The notes: generated by a model from the letters alone, not told the origin. A DNA stretch of 6,653 nucleotides from an uncultured Lactobacillus sp. (GCA_937916845.1 CALFSK010000034.1:1-6653); one strand, 5' to 3'. Positions 1-5,544 are shown, numbered from the stretch's first letter. Numbers and translations are program-made.

Positions 1-77
1 CGACTACATTTTGTCTGTTTATCGACTACATTTTGTCTGTTTATCGACTACATTTTGTCTGTTTATCGACTACATTT
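1..77. repeat. Iteron array, putative plasmid replication origin
   Basis: Three exact, head-to-tail 22-bp repeats begin with CGACTACATTTTGTCTG and lie at 1-22, 23-44 and 45-66. A fourth copy at 67-77 keeps only the first 11 bases (CGACTACATTT). Arrays of 20-22 bp iterons directly upstream of a Rep_3 gene are the binding sites for the initiator in theta-replicating Lactobacillus plasmids, and they usually also limit copy number. Because the array starts at base 1, more copies and the AT-rich melting region probably lie outside this window. Each repeat junction reads TTATCGACT, which resembles a DnaA box at 7 of 9 positions; this may be coincidence. Confidence 0.9.
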
Positions 78-112
78 ATTTACTCCTGTATTCAAATAAG
101 GTAGTATTATTC

Positions 113-120
113 AAGGAGGT
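113..120 (+). promoter_or_regulatory. Ribosome binding site of repB
   Basis: AAGGAGGT lies 6 nt upstream of the ATG at 127. It is a near-perfect Shine-Dalgarno sequence and fixes this start for the initiator gene. Confidence 0.85.
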
Positions 121-126
121 TATTTT

Positions 127-1062
127 ATGAGCAATGAATTAGTCAAATATGACCCTGAATTAAATACAATCCCCTTGCGAAGGTTTACTCCTGTAGAAAT
201 GAACTTGTTCTTTTCTGTAGTTTCTAGAATGCGTGATAAAGGTGATGATACTGTTAGATTTACCTTTGATCAGTTAAAAGAGTTAAGTGCCTATAAGCCA
301 ACCGCAAATAATCGGTTTATTGATGACATACAAAGTACATATCAAAAAATACTAGGTCTTAGATTTGGCTCTCGAAGTAAAGATGGTCTTGATAGAGAGA
401 TTTTTGTCATGTTCACTCGATTTGAAATTAAGGGATCTGCAGACGTTCCTTATGTTGATATTCAAATTTATCCCAAAGCGTTGAAACTTCTAAATAATCT
501 CGAAAGTTGGGTTCGTTATGCTTTGACAGAGTTCCGAGATTTAAAGAGTAGTTACGCAAAAACAACTTTTCGTATGCTTAAACAATTCCGAACCACTGGT
601 TATGCTTATTTTTCTAAAAATGATTTCTTTGAACTACTAGATATTCCACAAAGCTATTGGAGTAAGCCTGCGAACGTTGAATCTAGGGTTATTCGCCCAA
701 TTAAGGAAGAACTAACCCCTTTGTTTAGAGGCCTAACTATACGAAAAAAATATGGTAAAGGTCGTGGGAAACCAGTGATTGGTTATACTTTTACTTGGAA
801 ACCTGAAAAGAAAGATGCCAATGATTTTTCTCAAGGAAAATTTCAAGATGAACGTCAAAAACTCTTTAACATTCAGCACAATGATGAATTATCAGATAAA
901 GAAAAGTGGCGTGCAATTGACAAAGTTAAATGCTTACCTTTAGGAACAACTGAAAAACAAGCATTGGCTGAAAAGCAGATTGAACATGATAAAAAAATCA
1001 GAGATCAGGCAAGACAAGAAGTACTTGCCGAACTCCGAAAGGGGTTTGGCAATCATGCCTAA
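127..1062 (+). CDS. repB: Rep_3 family plasmid replication initiator (RepB)
   Basis: This 311-residue protein initiates plasmid replication by binding the iterons upstream and opening the origin. It belongs to the Rep_3 (initiator Rep, PF01051) family, which has two winged-helix domains. Here they span roughly residues 5-125 (the RRFTPVEMNLFFSVVSRMR region) and 130-225 (the YALTEFRDLKSSYAKTTFRML region, followed by the basic, glycine-rich stretch RKKYGKGRGKPVIGYTFTW). The C-terminal 85 residues are charged and probably helical, a common variable tail. Length is normal for Lactobacillus theta-type initiators. The ATG at 127 has an excellent ribosome binding site and follows the iterons directly. 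The end overlaps the next gene by 8 nt, so the two are probably co-transcribed and translationally coupled. Regulation by self-binding at the iterons is expected from the family but not demonstrated here. Confidence 0.95.
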   Translation: MSNELVKYDPELNTIPLRRFTPVEMNLFFSVVSRMRDKGDDTVRFTFDQLKELSAYKPTANNRFIDDIQSTYQKILGLRFGSRSKDGLDREIFVMFTRFEIKGSADVPYVDIQIYPKALKLLNNLESWVRYALTEFRDLKSSYAKTTFRMLKQFRTTGYAYFSKNDFFELLDIPQSYWSKPANVESRVIRPIKEELTPLFRGLTIRKKYGKGRGKPVIGYTFTWKPEKKDANDFSQGKFQDERQKLFNIQHNDELSDKEKWRAIDKVKCLPLGTTEKQALAEKQIEHDKKIRDQARQEVLAELRKGFGNHA

Positions 1063-1570
1063 AACCATTAGAGAACTTGCTAATGAATTGAAGGTCTCCA
1101 AGCAGACTATTCAATATCACTACCAAAGGCTACCAACAAAGAACCGACAAAAAGATCGTCAAGGTACAAACATGATTAGCCTTACAGCTGAAAGGATTAT
1201 TAGAGATAAGGTAGCAAAGCCTTTGGTAGCAAATAACCAACAAACAGGTAGCAAAAAAGAGACAAAGACTAGCGAAGAAAATAATGAGCTAATCGCTACT
1301 CTAAGAAGAGAAGTAGCAGATTTAAAGTCTCAACGTGACAAACAGCTTGCTGCCAAAGACCAACAAATAGAGCATCTAACAAAATTAATAGATCAGCAAC
1401 AACAACTACAATTAACAACTGTAGAAGAAAATAGAGAGTTAAAAGCCCATATTCAAAAAACAAGTGATTTACTTGAAACTTCTGGGACATTTCAGAAACA
1501 ACAAAATAATACCTCAGAAGAGGACGTGTATAGAAATAGAAGCGATAAAAAATGGTGGCACTTTTGGTAA
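1055..1570 (+). CDS. Replication-associated HTH/coiled-coil protein (DUF536-like)
   Basis: This 171-residue protein is the usual second gene of Lactobacillus Rep_3 replicons. It is often annotated as a replication-associated or DUF536 protein and is thought to help plasmid stability or copy control, though its exact role is not settled. Residues 1-25 form a helix-turn-helix (TIRELANELKVSKQTIQYHY). A polar linker follows, then a long Glu/Lys/Gln-rich coiled coil at about 74-138, and the protein ends in the aromatic motif KWWHFW, which is characteristic of this group. I chose the ATG at 1055: GAAAGGGG (1037-1044) lies 10 nt upstream, and the HTH begins immediately after the start. An in-frame ATG at 980 would add 25 residues encoded inside repB and lacks a comparable binding site. 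The gene overlaps repB by 8 nt. Confidence 0.85.
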   Translation: MPKTIRELANELKVSKQTIQYHYQRLPTKNRQKDRQGTNMISLTAERIIRDKVAKPLVANNQQTGSKKETKTSEENNELIATLRREVADLKSQRDKQLAAKDQQIEHLTKLIDQQQQLQLTTVEENRELKAHIQKTSDLLETSGTFQKQQNNTSEEDVYRNRSDKKWWHFW

Positions 1571-1756
1571 AGCTTTCTTATATTAGCCAAAATGTTATAT
1601 AGTTAATTGACTGAAGAAATCGTATTAAGTTATGACCAATATTCCCTGTAAGCAAACTACACGCGTTTTTTTGGTAACAATTTTAATAAATCTACACTGG
1701 TATGGATTGCTCAGAAGTCAATAAATTGGACTATTTTTATTTGCCACTTATTATTT

Positions 1757-1788
1757 TGATAAGGCAAATTACAAGTTTAATCCGAACA
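1757..1788. repeat. IS30 terminal inverted repeat, transposase 3' end side
   Basis: This starts TGATAAGGCAAATT and ends TTAATCCGAACA, pairing with the repeat at 2770-2801 with five mismatches, all in the centre. The transposase stop codon (1777-1779, minus strand) lies inside it. Confidence 0.85.
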
Positions 1789-2697
1789 AGCCCGGAATCT
1801 TTCAATGGCAGTCTGTTGATGATGTATTTTTAATGGTCGTTGATTAATTAGTTCAAGTGCTGCTAGGATCTCATCAGTCGTTACTTGGCTAAAATTGGTC
1901 TTTTTCGGGAAGAACCAGCGTAACCGTCTATTAAAATATTCATTGGAACCTCGCTCCCATGGTGAATATGGATGGCAAAAATAAACTTTGATCTGATAAT
2001 CCTGTTCTAAGGCCTGATAATTGGCAAACTCTTTACCATGATCAACAGTAATGGATTTTACTTGGGGACCGAAGGCCCCCATAAACTTGCCAAAGGCGGT
2101 GTTTAGAGCCTTAGCCGTTCTATTAGGGGCTTTGATGGCCCATAGAAGTTGGGTCTTACGTTCTACGAATGTAACCAGACATGATCGTGACTCACTTCGA
2201 CTAGAAAGCACCGTATCTACTTCCCAATGACCAAAAGCTAACCGTTGATTAACAGTTGTTGGCCGTTGTTCGATGGAAGTCCCACTTGTAAATTTCCCAC
2301 GATTTTCGCTCACTCGGTGCTGGCGGACATTCCGATTGGGTAGATCAGTCAATTTGAAGGGGCGCCAGCCACGATTAAGCCAATTATAAATTGACGCAGT
2401 GCTCAAGTTATAAGCGGCCGCAATGGTTTCTGGTGACCAGGTTAATCGTAAGTGATTGGTAATTAAAGTCGCTAATGCTGCCGTCAGCATCGAACGACGA
2501 CCGCAATTCCGCCTTTTGCGATCTGCATCTTGCTGAGCTAATTCTGAATCATAAGGTTTAACCCGGTCCAACTCATAGCTAATCGTAGCTTTGGCGACGC
2601 CTTAGGCGTCAGTCATTACTTGGTAAGATTTATTCCCCTCATTGACCAGTTGTGCTAGTGCGCCACGTTGAAAACGTGATAAAGTAGATGTACCCAA
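1777..2697 (-). pseudogene. IS30-family DDE transposase, interrupted by an ochre stop
   Basis: Read through, this would be a 306-residue transposase, the normal length for IS30/ISLpl1-type enzymes, which cut and join DNA ends with a DDE active site. The start is a TTG at 2697 (TTG GGT ACA TCT ACT, protein MGTSTLSRFQRG) preceded by AGGGAG. Codon 32 at 2604-2602 is TAA within ...MTDA-stop-GVAKATISYELDRVK. Family members, as I remember them, have Leu there (DALGVAKATISYEL), so one T-to-A change from TTA explains it. The stop falls in the N-terminal helix-turn-helix that recognises the element ends. The rest is intact: WEVD (Asp161), TVDHGKEF (Asp219) and RGSNEYFNRRL (Glu253) form the catalytic triad. 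Restarting at TTG 2571 would give a 264-residue protein without the HTH, which I judge unlikely to work. Confidence 0.88.
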
Positions 2698-2769
2698 AGT
2701 AATCACTCCCTATATTGGTTGGAATTAGCTACTACCATTGTAAGTGATTGCTTTGGGCTTTTTAATTTC

Positions 2770-2801
2770 TGTTCGGATTAATTATAGAATTTGCCTTATC
2801 A
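2770..2801. repeat. IS30 terminal inverted repeat, transposase 5' end side
   Basis: Its reverse complement starts TGATAAGGCAAATT and ends TTAATCCGAACA, matching the other end at 27 of 32 positions. The transposase start codon lies about 70 bp inside this end. Confidence 0.85.
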
Positions 2802-2844
2802 ATTAGCTAAAAGTATTTGGCTAACTTGATTATAAAACGCGCGG

Positions 2845-2873
2845 TTGAAATTTAATGCCATTTATTGTAAAGT
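2845..2873 (+). promoter_or_regulatory. Candidate promoter of the WxL operon
   Basis: TTGAAA (2845-2850) and TAAAGT (2868-2873) are separated by 17 bp, the best sigma-A-like pair found between the insertion sequence and the WxL gene. Transcription would begin near 2880 and leave a leader of about 100 nt. The -10 matches consensus at only 4 of 6 positions. Confidence 0.4.
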
Positions 2874-2882
2874 TTTCAATAT

Positions 2883-2962
2883 AGAGCCATCTTCTCTCAT
2901 GTGGCTTTGTTTAGCAATTTAACTGTACCAGAGCTGAGGCTCTTTGTGAATAAATCAGGTAC
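2883..2962 (+). promoter_or_regulatory. Structured 5' leader of the WxL gene
   Basis: Three short inverted repeats lie in the predicted leader. AGAGCCA (2883-2889) pairs with TGGCTTT (2902-2908, minor slippage and one G-T pair) and is followed by GTTT. AGAGC (2930-2934) pairs with GCTCT (2939-2943) across a TGAG loop. GTACC (2925-2929) pairs with GGTAC (2958-2962), enclosing the previous hairpin and ending 2 nt before the ribosome binding site. Each stem is only 5-7 bp, so the folding is tentative. It could attenuate transcription or tune translation of the secreted protein. Confidence 0.3.
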
Positions 2963-2982
2963 TTGAAAGGAAGCAGTTTGTA

Positions 2983-3585
2983 ATGAAAAAAATGGTTTTG
3001 GGATTAATGGTTGCTACTGGACTTTTAGGGACAAGTACGGTGGTTGCAAACGCCGCGGATACGGATTCGACAGGTGATGTGGCCTTCTCAAGTGGGACAC
3101 TATCATTGTCAGTGGATAATACGCACCTTTCATTTGGGAAAGATACGATTTCGGCAGCTGATGCGACTTTGAATGCTTCGACCACGCCAACGGTAAAAGT
3201 TAGTGATTTGCGGGGGACGAATGCCGGCTGGGCATTGACCGTGGCACAAGGCCAACAATTCAATACGAAGACGGATGCGAGTGGCTCAGCGTTGACGAAC
3301 GCTGCCTTGACGGTTGTTAGCACCAAAGTTTCAAGTGATTCAACGGTTAAGACGGGGAACGCCACTTTGACTCCTGGAACGACGACTCCTGGAACGACGA
3401 CGAGCGGTACGACCACTAATGGCGCTGCAGGCACGGTTGCTTCAGCTTTAGCTGGTGACGGTAACGGAATCTCGACGTTTACGTTCGGCAGTTCTAACCT
3501 GATTGTTCCGGGTGCAACGCCTAAGCTCGCTCAAGGCTACACGACAACGTTGACTTGGAACTTGGGCGCTACGCCATCTAACTAA
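2983..3585 (+). CDS. WxL-domain cell-surface protein
   Basis: This 200-residue secreted protein should attach non-covalently to peptidoglycan through a WxL domain (PF13731), as shown for WxL proteins of enterococci and lactobacilli. A signal peptide (MKK, hydrophobic 4-19) ends in VANAA, with cleavage after about Ala24 or Ala25. The rest is essentially one WxL domain: the LSFG strand near 49-52, VSDLRG at 73-78, the first motif W83-A-L85 in NAGWALTV, and the second, conserved C-terminal motif YTTTLTWNLGATP (W192-N-L194). An insert at about 130-147 holds three TPGTT-like repeats. There is no separate adhesive domain, so this is a small type whose ligand is unknown. GAAAGGAAG at 2965-2973 precedes the ATG by 9 nt. 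It is followed 75 nt later by its likely partner, a WxLIP gene. Frequent ACG and GCG codons contrast with the AT-rich rep genes. Confidence 0.93.
   Translation: MKKMVLGLMVATGLLGTSTVVANAADTDSTGDVAFSSGTLSLSVDNTHLSFGKDTISAADATLNASTTPTVKVSDLRGTNAGWALTVAQGQQFNTKTDASGSALTNAALTVVSTKVSSDSTVKTGNATLTPGTTTPGTTTSGTTTNGAAGTVASALAGDGNGISTFTFGSSNLIVPGATPKLAQGYTTTLTWNLGATPSN
3370..3414 (+). repeat. 15-bp coding tandem repeat (T-P-G-T-T)
   Basis: ACTCCTGGAACGACG occurs twice back to back (3370-3384, 3385-3399). A diverged third copy follows at 3400-3414 (ACGAGCGGTACGACC). In frame they encode TPGTT, TPGTT and TSGTT, then TNG. Exact DNA identity of the first two copies points to recent slippage, so copy number may vary between strains. 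Confidence 0.8.
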
Positions 3586-3615
3586 AGTGAGCGTGAAGCC
3601 TACTAGTGGTATGGT

Positions 3616-3636
3616 GATGTTGGTCGAACCAATATC
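3616..3636 (+). promoter_or_regulatory. Hairpin between WxL and WxLIP genes
   Basis: GATGTTGGT (3616-3624) and ACCAATATC (3628-3636) pair over 9 bp with one G-T wobble around a CGA loop. No run of T follows, so it is not a standard terminator. It may stabilise the upstream WxL transcript end or set the ratio of the two proteins. Confidence 0.5.
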
Positions 3637-3663
3637 CTGACTTAATTTGAGAGAAAAGGCGTG

Positions 3664-4728
3664 ATGAGTGTGGGGAAACGATTGCGAGCATTATTAGCAA
3701 CGGCATTAGTCGGTGTGATGAGTCTGTTCATGGGTGGCATGGCCCAATCAGCGAAGGCTGATTCGGCCGTGGGATTTGAGATCAGTCCGGTACGTTCGAG
3801 TAGTCAAGTCGATTCGAACGTCTCGTACTTTGATTTGAAGTTAAAACCAAAACAGACCCAGACCATTGCGGTGAAGGTGCACAACACCTCGAATGCGCCA
3901 ATTACGATCAATGTTGGGATTTCCAAGGCGACGACCAACATCAATGGTGTGGTAGCTTATCAGCGGGCGACTGAAAATAAAAGTGCGGATTTGCCGTATG
4001 ATTTAGCCAAACTGGTGACGACTGACCAGTCCGAAGTTAAGCTGGATAAGGGACAAGTTAAGACCGTCAAGTTTCAAATCAAGATGCCGGCCAAATCGTA
4101 TGACGGTATCTTGGCTGGTGGGCTGACTTTCTTGAAAAAGGCAACGGCCGCTGAAACAAAAAAGGCGGTCGCGGTCAATAATCAGTATGCCTATACTGAA
4201 GCCGTTGTTCTGCATGGTGATCGCGATTTGACGACGAACCACCTCACGATGAACAAGATCACGGTCGAGCAACTCAACGGCCGCAACGTCATCAACTTTC
4301 CGTTAGTGAACCACACGGCGGCCTACTTGAATAAGGTCCAAACGAAGATCAAGATTTACCATCGTGGCGGCCAAAAAGTAGTCTACCATCAAAATTTGAC
4401 TAACGGTCAGATGGCACCCAGTTCAATCTACAAATTACCGGTGCGAACCGGACAAAATGCTCTGAAGGCTGGCAAGTACACCGCAGTCGTCAAGGTCAAA
4501 TCCAAGAAGCAGCACTGGCAATTTAAGCAGAACTTCGTGATTACGCAGGGCGAGGCCACTAATCTGAATCATACGGCGGTCTTGAAGCAGGGCCCTAACT
4601 GGTGGCTGTATATCGGCATTGGCCTCTTGATTTTACTCTTGATCATCTTGCTGATCTGGTACATTCGCCGCAAGCAGAAGAAGATTAAAGAATTAGAAAA
4701 ACAATTGAATGACAAACGTCAATCATAA
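3664..4728 (+). CDS. WxL-interacting protein (WxLIP; DUF916-DUF3324, membrane-anchored)
   Basis: This 354-residue protein (numbering from ATG 3664) belongs to the family now called WxLIP, which binds WxL proteins and helps hold them at the envelope. A signal peptide ends in SAKA near residue 32. The DUF916 peptidoglycan-binding domain runs from about 37 to 160, with conserved FEISPVR, YFDLKLKPKQTQTI, VHNTSNAPI and TTNINGVVAY. The DUF3324 WxL-binding domain spans about 168-298. A single transmembrane helix (WWLYIGIGLLILLLIILLIWY, about 313-333) and the basic tail RRKQKKIKELEKQ anchor it with a short cytoplasmic end. The start is uncertain: AAAAGG (3654-3659) is 4 nt from ATG 3664, 10 nt from GTG 3670 and 1 nt from GTG 3661. 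It lies 78 nt behind the WxL gene and ends in a strong terminator, so the pair is one operon. The LPxTG and extra WxL partners of larger csc clusters are absent. Confidence 0.93.
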   Translation: MSVGKRLRALLATALVGVMSLFMGGMAQSAKADSAVGFEISPVRSSSQVDSNVSYFDLKLKPKQTQTIAVKVHNTSNAPITINVGISKATTNINGVVAYQRATENKSADLPYDLAKLVTTDQSEVKLDKGQVKTVKFQIKMPAKSYDGILAGGLTFLKKATAAETKKAVAVNNQYAYTEAVVLHGDRDLTTNHLTMNKITVEQLNGRNVINFPLVNHTAAYLNKVQTKIKIYHRGGQKVVYHQNLTNGQMAPSSIYKLPVRTGQNALKAGKYTAVVKVKSKKQHWQFKQNFVITQGEATNLNHTAVLKQGPNWWLYIGIGLLILLLIILLIWYIRRKQKKIKELEKQLNDKRQS

Positions 4729-4734
4729 CCGACT

Positions 4735-4788
4735 AAATAAGTAGCCACATCTTGACCAGCATGGTCTTGAGTGGGTACTTATTTTTTT
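4735..4788 (+). terminator. Rho-independent terminator of the WxL operon
   Basis: AAATAAGTAgCCAC (4735-4748) pairs with GTGGgTACTTATTT (4771-4784) with one G-G mismatch. Inside it a second stem, GACCA/TGGTC (4754-4758 with 4762-4766), closes a GCA loop. A run of seven T follows at 4782-4788. It starts 7 nt after the WxLIP stop codon. Confidence 0.9.
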
Positions 4789-4832
4789 GTTGTAATCACA
4801 ATAATCATTAGGCGGTTTATTAGTAAAAGCGG

Positions 4833-4838
4833 TATACT
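4833..4838 (+). promoter_or_regulatory. Candidate -10 box for the micro-ORF
   Basis: TATACT in the context AGCGGTATACTTA looks like the -10 region of lactobacilli. No good -35 hexamer lies 16-18 bp upstream, so the promoter is tentative. It would give a leader of about 65 nt before the small ORF at 4910. Confidence 0.3.
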
Positions 4839-4909
4839 TATCATTAATATGAAATATATAAATAAATGATTAAAGTGAAAAAGCGAGTAAGGATTTGGGG
4901 TGATGGAAA

Positions 4910-5008
4910 ATGCAAAAACGACGGTTACAACGTGCACGTTTGACTGAAAAAAGAACTTATAAAATGTACAAAAAAGGGCGTTTCTGGTCTGCCTATAACA
5001 GAGAATAA
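4910..5008 (+). CDS. 32-residue ORF with KxYKxG(K/R)xW signal-peptide motif
   Basis: The predicted peptide is short and very basic (MQKRRLQRARLTEKR at the N-terminus). It carries KMYKKGRFW at residues 18-26, an exact KxYKxGKxW signature with Arg in the second Lys position. That motif normally sits just before the hydrophobic core of unusual signal peptides on large serine-rich or mucin-binding adhesins of lactobacilli. Here the hydrophobic core is missing: the frame continues SAYNRE and stops. None of the three downstream frames restores a hydrophobic segment. GGTGAT (4899-4904), which fits the 16S anti-Shine-Dalgarno end, lies 5 nt upstream of the ATG. It could be the stub of a deleted adhesin gene or a genuine micropeptide. 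The motif is clear; expression is unproven. Confidence 0.5.
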   Translation: MQKRRLQRARLTEKRTYKMYKKGRFWSAYNRE

Positions 5009-5064
5009 TAGTGGCACAGTCTAAAATACATGATGTGTTTGAGAAAAACTTTCAAATAAGCTTT

Positions 5065-5081
5065 GTCCCTATATTAGGGAC
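5065..5081. promoter_or_regulatory. Perfect palindrome next to a TATAAT box
   Basis: GTCCCTA (5065-5071) and TAGGGAC (5075-5081) form a perfect 7-bp inverted repeat with a TAT centre. TATAAT begins at the next base (5082-5087). The position would suit a repressor site over a -10 element. However, no convincing -35 lies upstream, and no gene starts downstream on the plus strand, so any promoter would make a short RNA ending at the terminator at 5117-5160. A recombinase site is another possibility. Confidence 0.4.
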
Positions 5082-5116
5082 TATAATATACAAATAACCC
5101 CTCAAAATCATTGTTA

Positions 5117-5166
5117 AAATAACCCCCAATATCTATAATGTAGATGTTGGGGGGTTATTTGTTTTT
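5117..5166. terminator. Strong bidirectional terminator after the toxin gene
   Basis: AAATAACCCCCAA (5117-5129) pairs with TTGGGGGGTTATTT (5147-5160), with one extra G. The stem continues inward through ATCTA/TAGAT (5131-5135 with 5141-5145) to a TAATG loop. On the plus strand it is followed by GTTTTT (5161-5166). On the minus strand the exit side reads TTATTTTAA. It lies 27 nt beyond the toxin stop codon, so it ends the toxin-antitoxin transcript from one side and any transcript through the micro-ORF from the other. Confidence 0.85.
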
Positions 5167-5187
5167 ATATGGTATAAATGACTTCTC

Positions 5188-5544
5188 TTATTCGTCATTT
5201 TTTCGATACCTTTTGGAACGATTTTGACCAGGAAATAAACGATCATGCGATCCGACTCGAATGCCAATTAAGACTAGTTCATCTTTATCAATCGTATAAA
5301 CCACCAGGACATCGTTAGTTTCGCTTGGTGTTTTGTTTTTCGGGGTATCTCGTAAGTGAAATTCATTATAACCGCTCATTCGCCGATTAAGCTCATGATC
5401 TTCAAATTCTGGTGGTAATTGTTGTTGCTCAAGCAACTGGTCAATGGCTGCTCGAACTTCATCAATAATAGATTTGTCTAAACTGGCTAACCGTTTTAGA
5501 TCAGCATTAAAGGTTGCACGTGGTTTAAATCTTAGTTTTTTCAT
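5188..5544 (-). CDS. YafQ/RelE-family type II toxin (putative mRNA interferase)
   Basis: This 118-residue protein resembles YafQ, a RelE/ParE-fold ribonuclease that cuts mRNA on the ribosome when its antitoxin is lost. The segments match the family in order: basic N-terminus KLRFKPRATFNADLKRL, helix to about 42, LPPEFEDHELN (His50), GYNEFHLRD (His63, Asp66), VLVVYTIDKDELVLI, and the C-terminal active-site block RVGSHDRLF (His100, Phe104). His50 and His63 stand at the positions of YafQ catalytic histidines. The Trp that follows the YafQ Asp is replaced, and about 11 polar residues (TPKNKTPSETN) separate it from the next strand. A basic tail (RSKRYRKNDE) extends beyond the usual end. The ATG shares one base with the antitoxin stop (TAATG). 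The local Shine-Dalgarno is weak, so translation is probably coupled to the antitoxin. Cleavage specificity cannot be predicted. Confidence 0.88.
   Translation of the reverse strand: MKKLRFKPRATFNADLKRLASLDKSIIDEVRAAIDQLLEQQQLPPEFEDHELNRRMSGYNEFHLRDTPKNKTPSETNDVLVVYTIDKDELVLIGIRVGSHDRLFPGQNRSKRYRKNDE

Larger units (their letters stand above)
1757..2801 (-). mobile_element. IS30-family insertion sequence, ISLpl1-like, probably inactive
   Basis: The element is bounded by terminal inverted repeats at 1757-1788 and 2770-2801 that match at 27 of 32 positions. The outer 14 bases (TGATAAGGCAAATT) and inner 12 bases (TTAATCCGAACA) are identical. It carries one transposase reading frame on the minus strand. 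Size (1043-1045 bp, depending on whether the outermost T/A pair is counted) and protein sequence fit ISLpl1, an IS30 element of L. plantarum reported at 1043 bp, as I recall it. The outer bases next to the repeats are TTT on the left and AAT on the right, so no 2-3 bp target duplication is evident. That suggests rearrangement after insertion. The transposase is interrupted, so movement would need help from another copy in the cell. Confidence 0.9.

Noticed and set aside
1..77. CRISPR array
   Set aside because: The repeats are directly adjacent with no spacers and precede a Rep_3 gene, so they are iterons.
79..107. TTTACT and TAGTAT with 17-bp spacing as a repB promoter
   Set aside because: Transcription would start at about 114, inside the ribosome binding site at 113-120, leaving no usable leader. 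The true promoter may lie in or upstream of the iterons.
1296..1490. 64-codon open frame on the minus strand
   Set aside because: It lies antisense within the coiled-coil replication-associated gene; its leucine-rich sequence is the mirror of Glu/Gln/Lys codons.
2955..3434. 159-codon open frame on the minus strand
   Set aside because: It is antisense to the WxL gene and its Val/Pro-rich repeats simply mirror the Thr/Gly-rich WxL repeats. No ribosome binding site supports it.
4003..4272. 89-codon open frame on the minus strand
   Set aside because: It is antisense within the clear WxLIP gene and has no recognisable domain.
4802..4872. TAATCATT and AATGATTA inverted repeat
   Set aside because: The arms are purely AT-rich and 55 bp apart, so this is expected by chance in such sequence.
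5176..5203. AAATGAC/GTCATTT hairpin with T-run as a plus-strand terminator
   Set aside because: It overlaps the toxin 3' end, has an 11-nt loop and an AT-rich stem, and no plus-strand gene needs it beyond the strong terminator just upstream.
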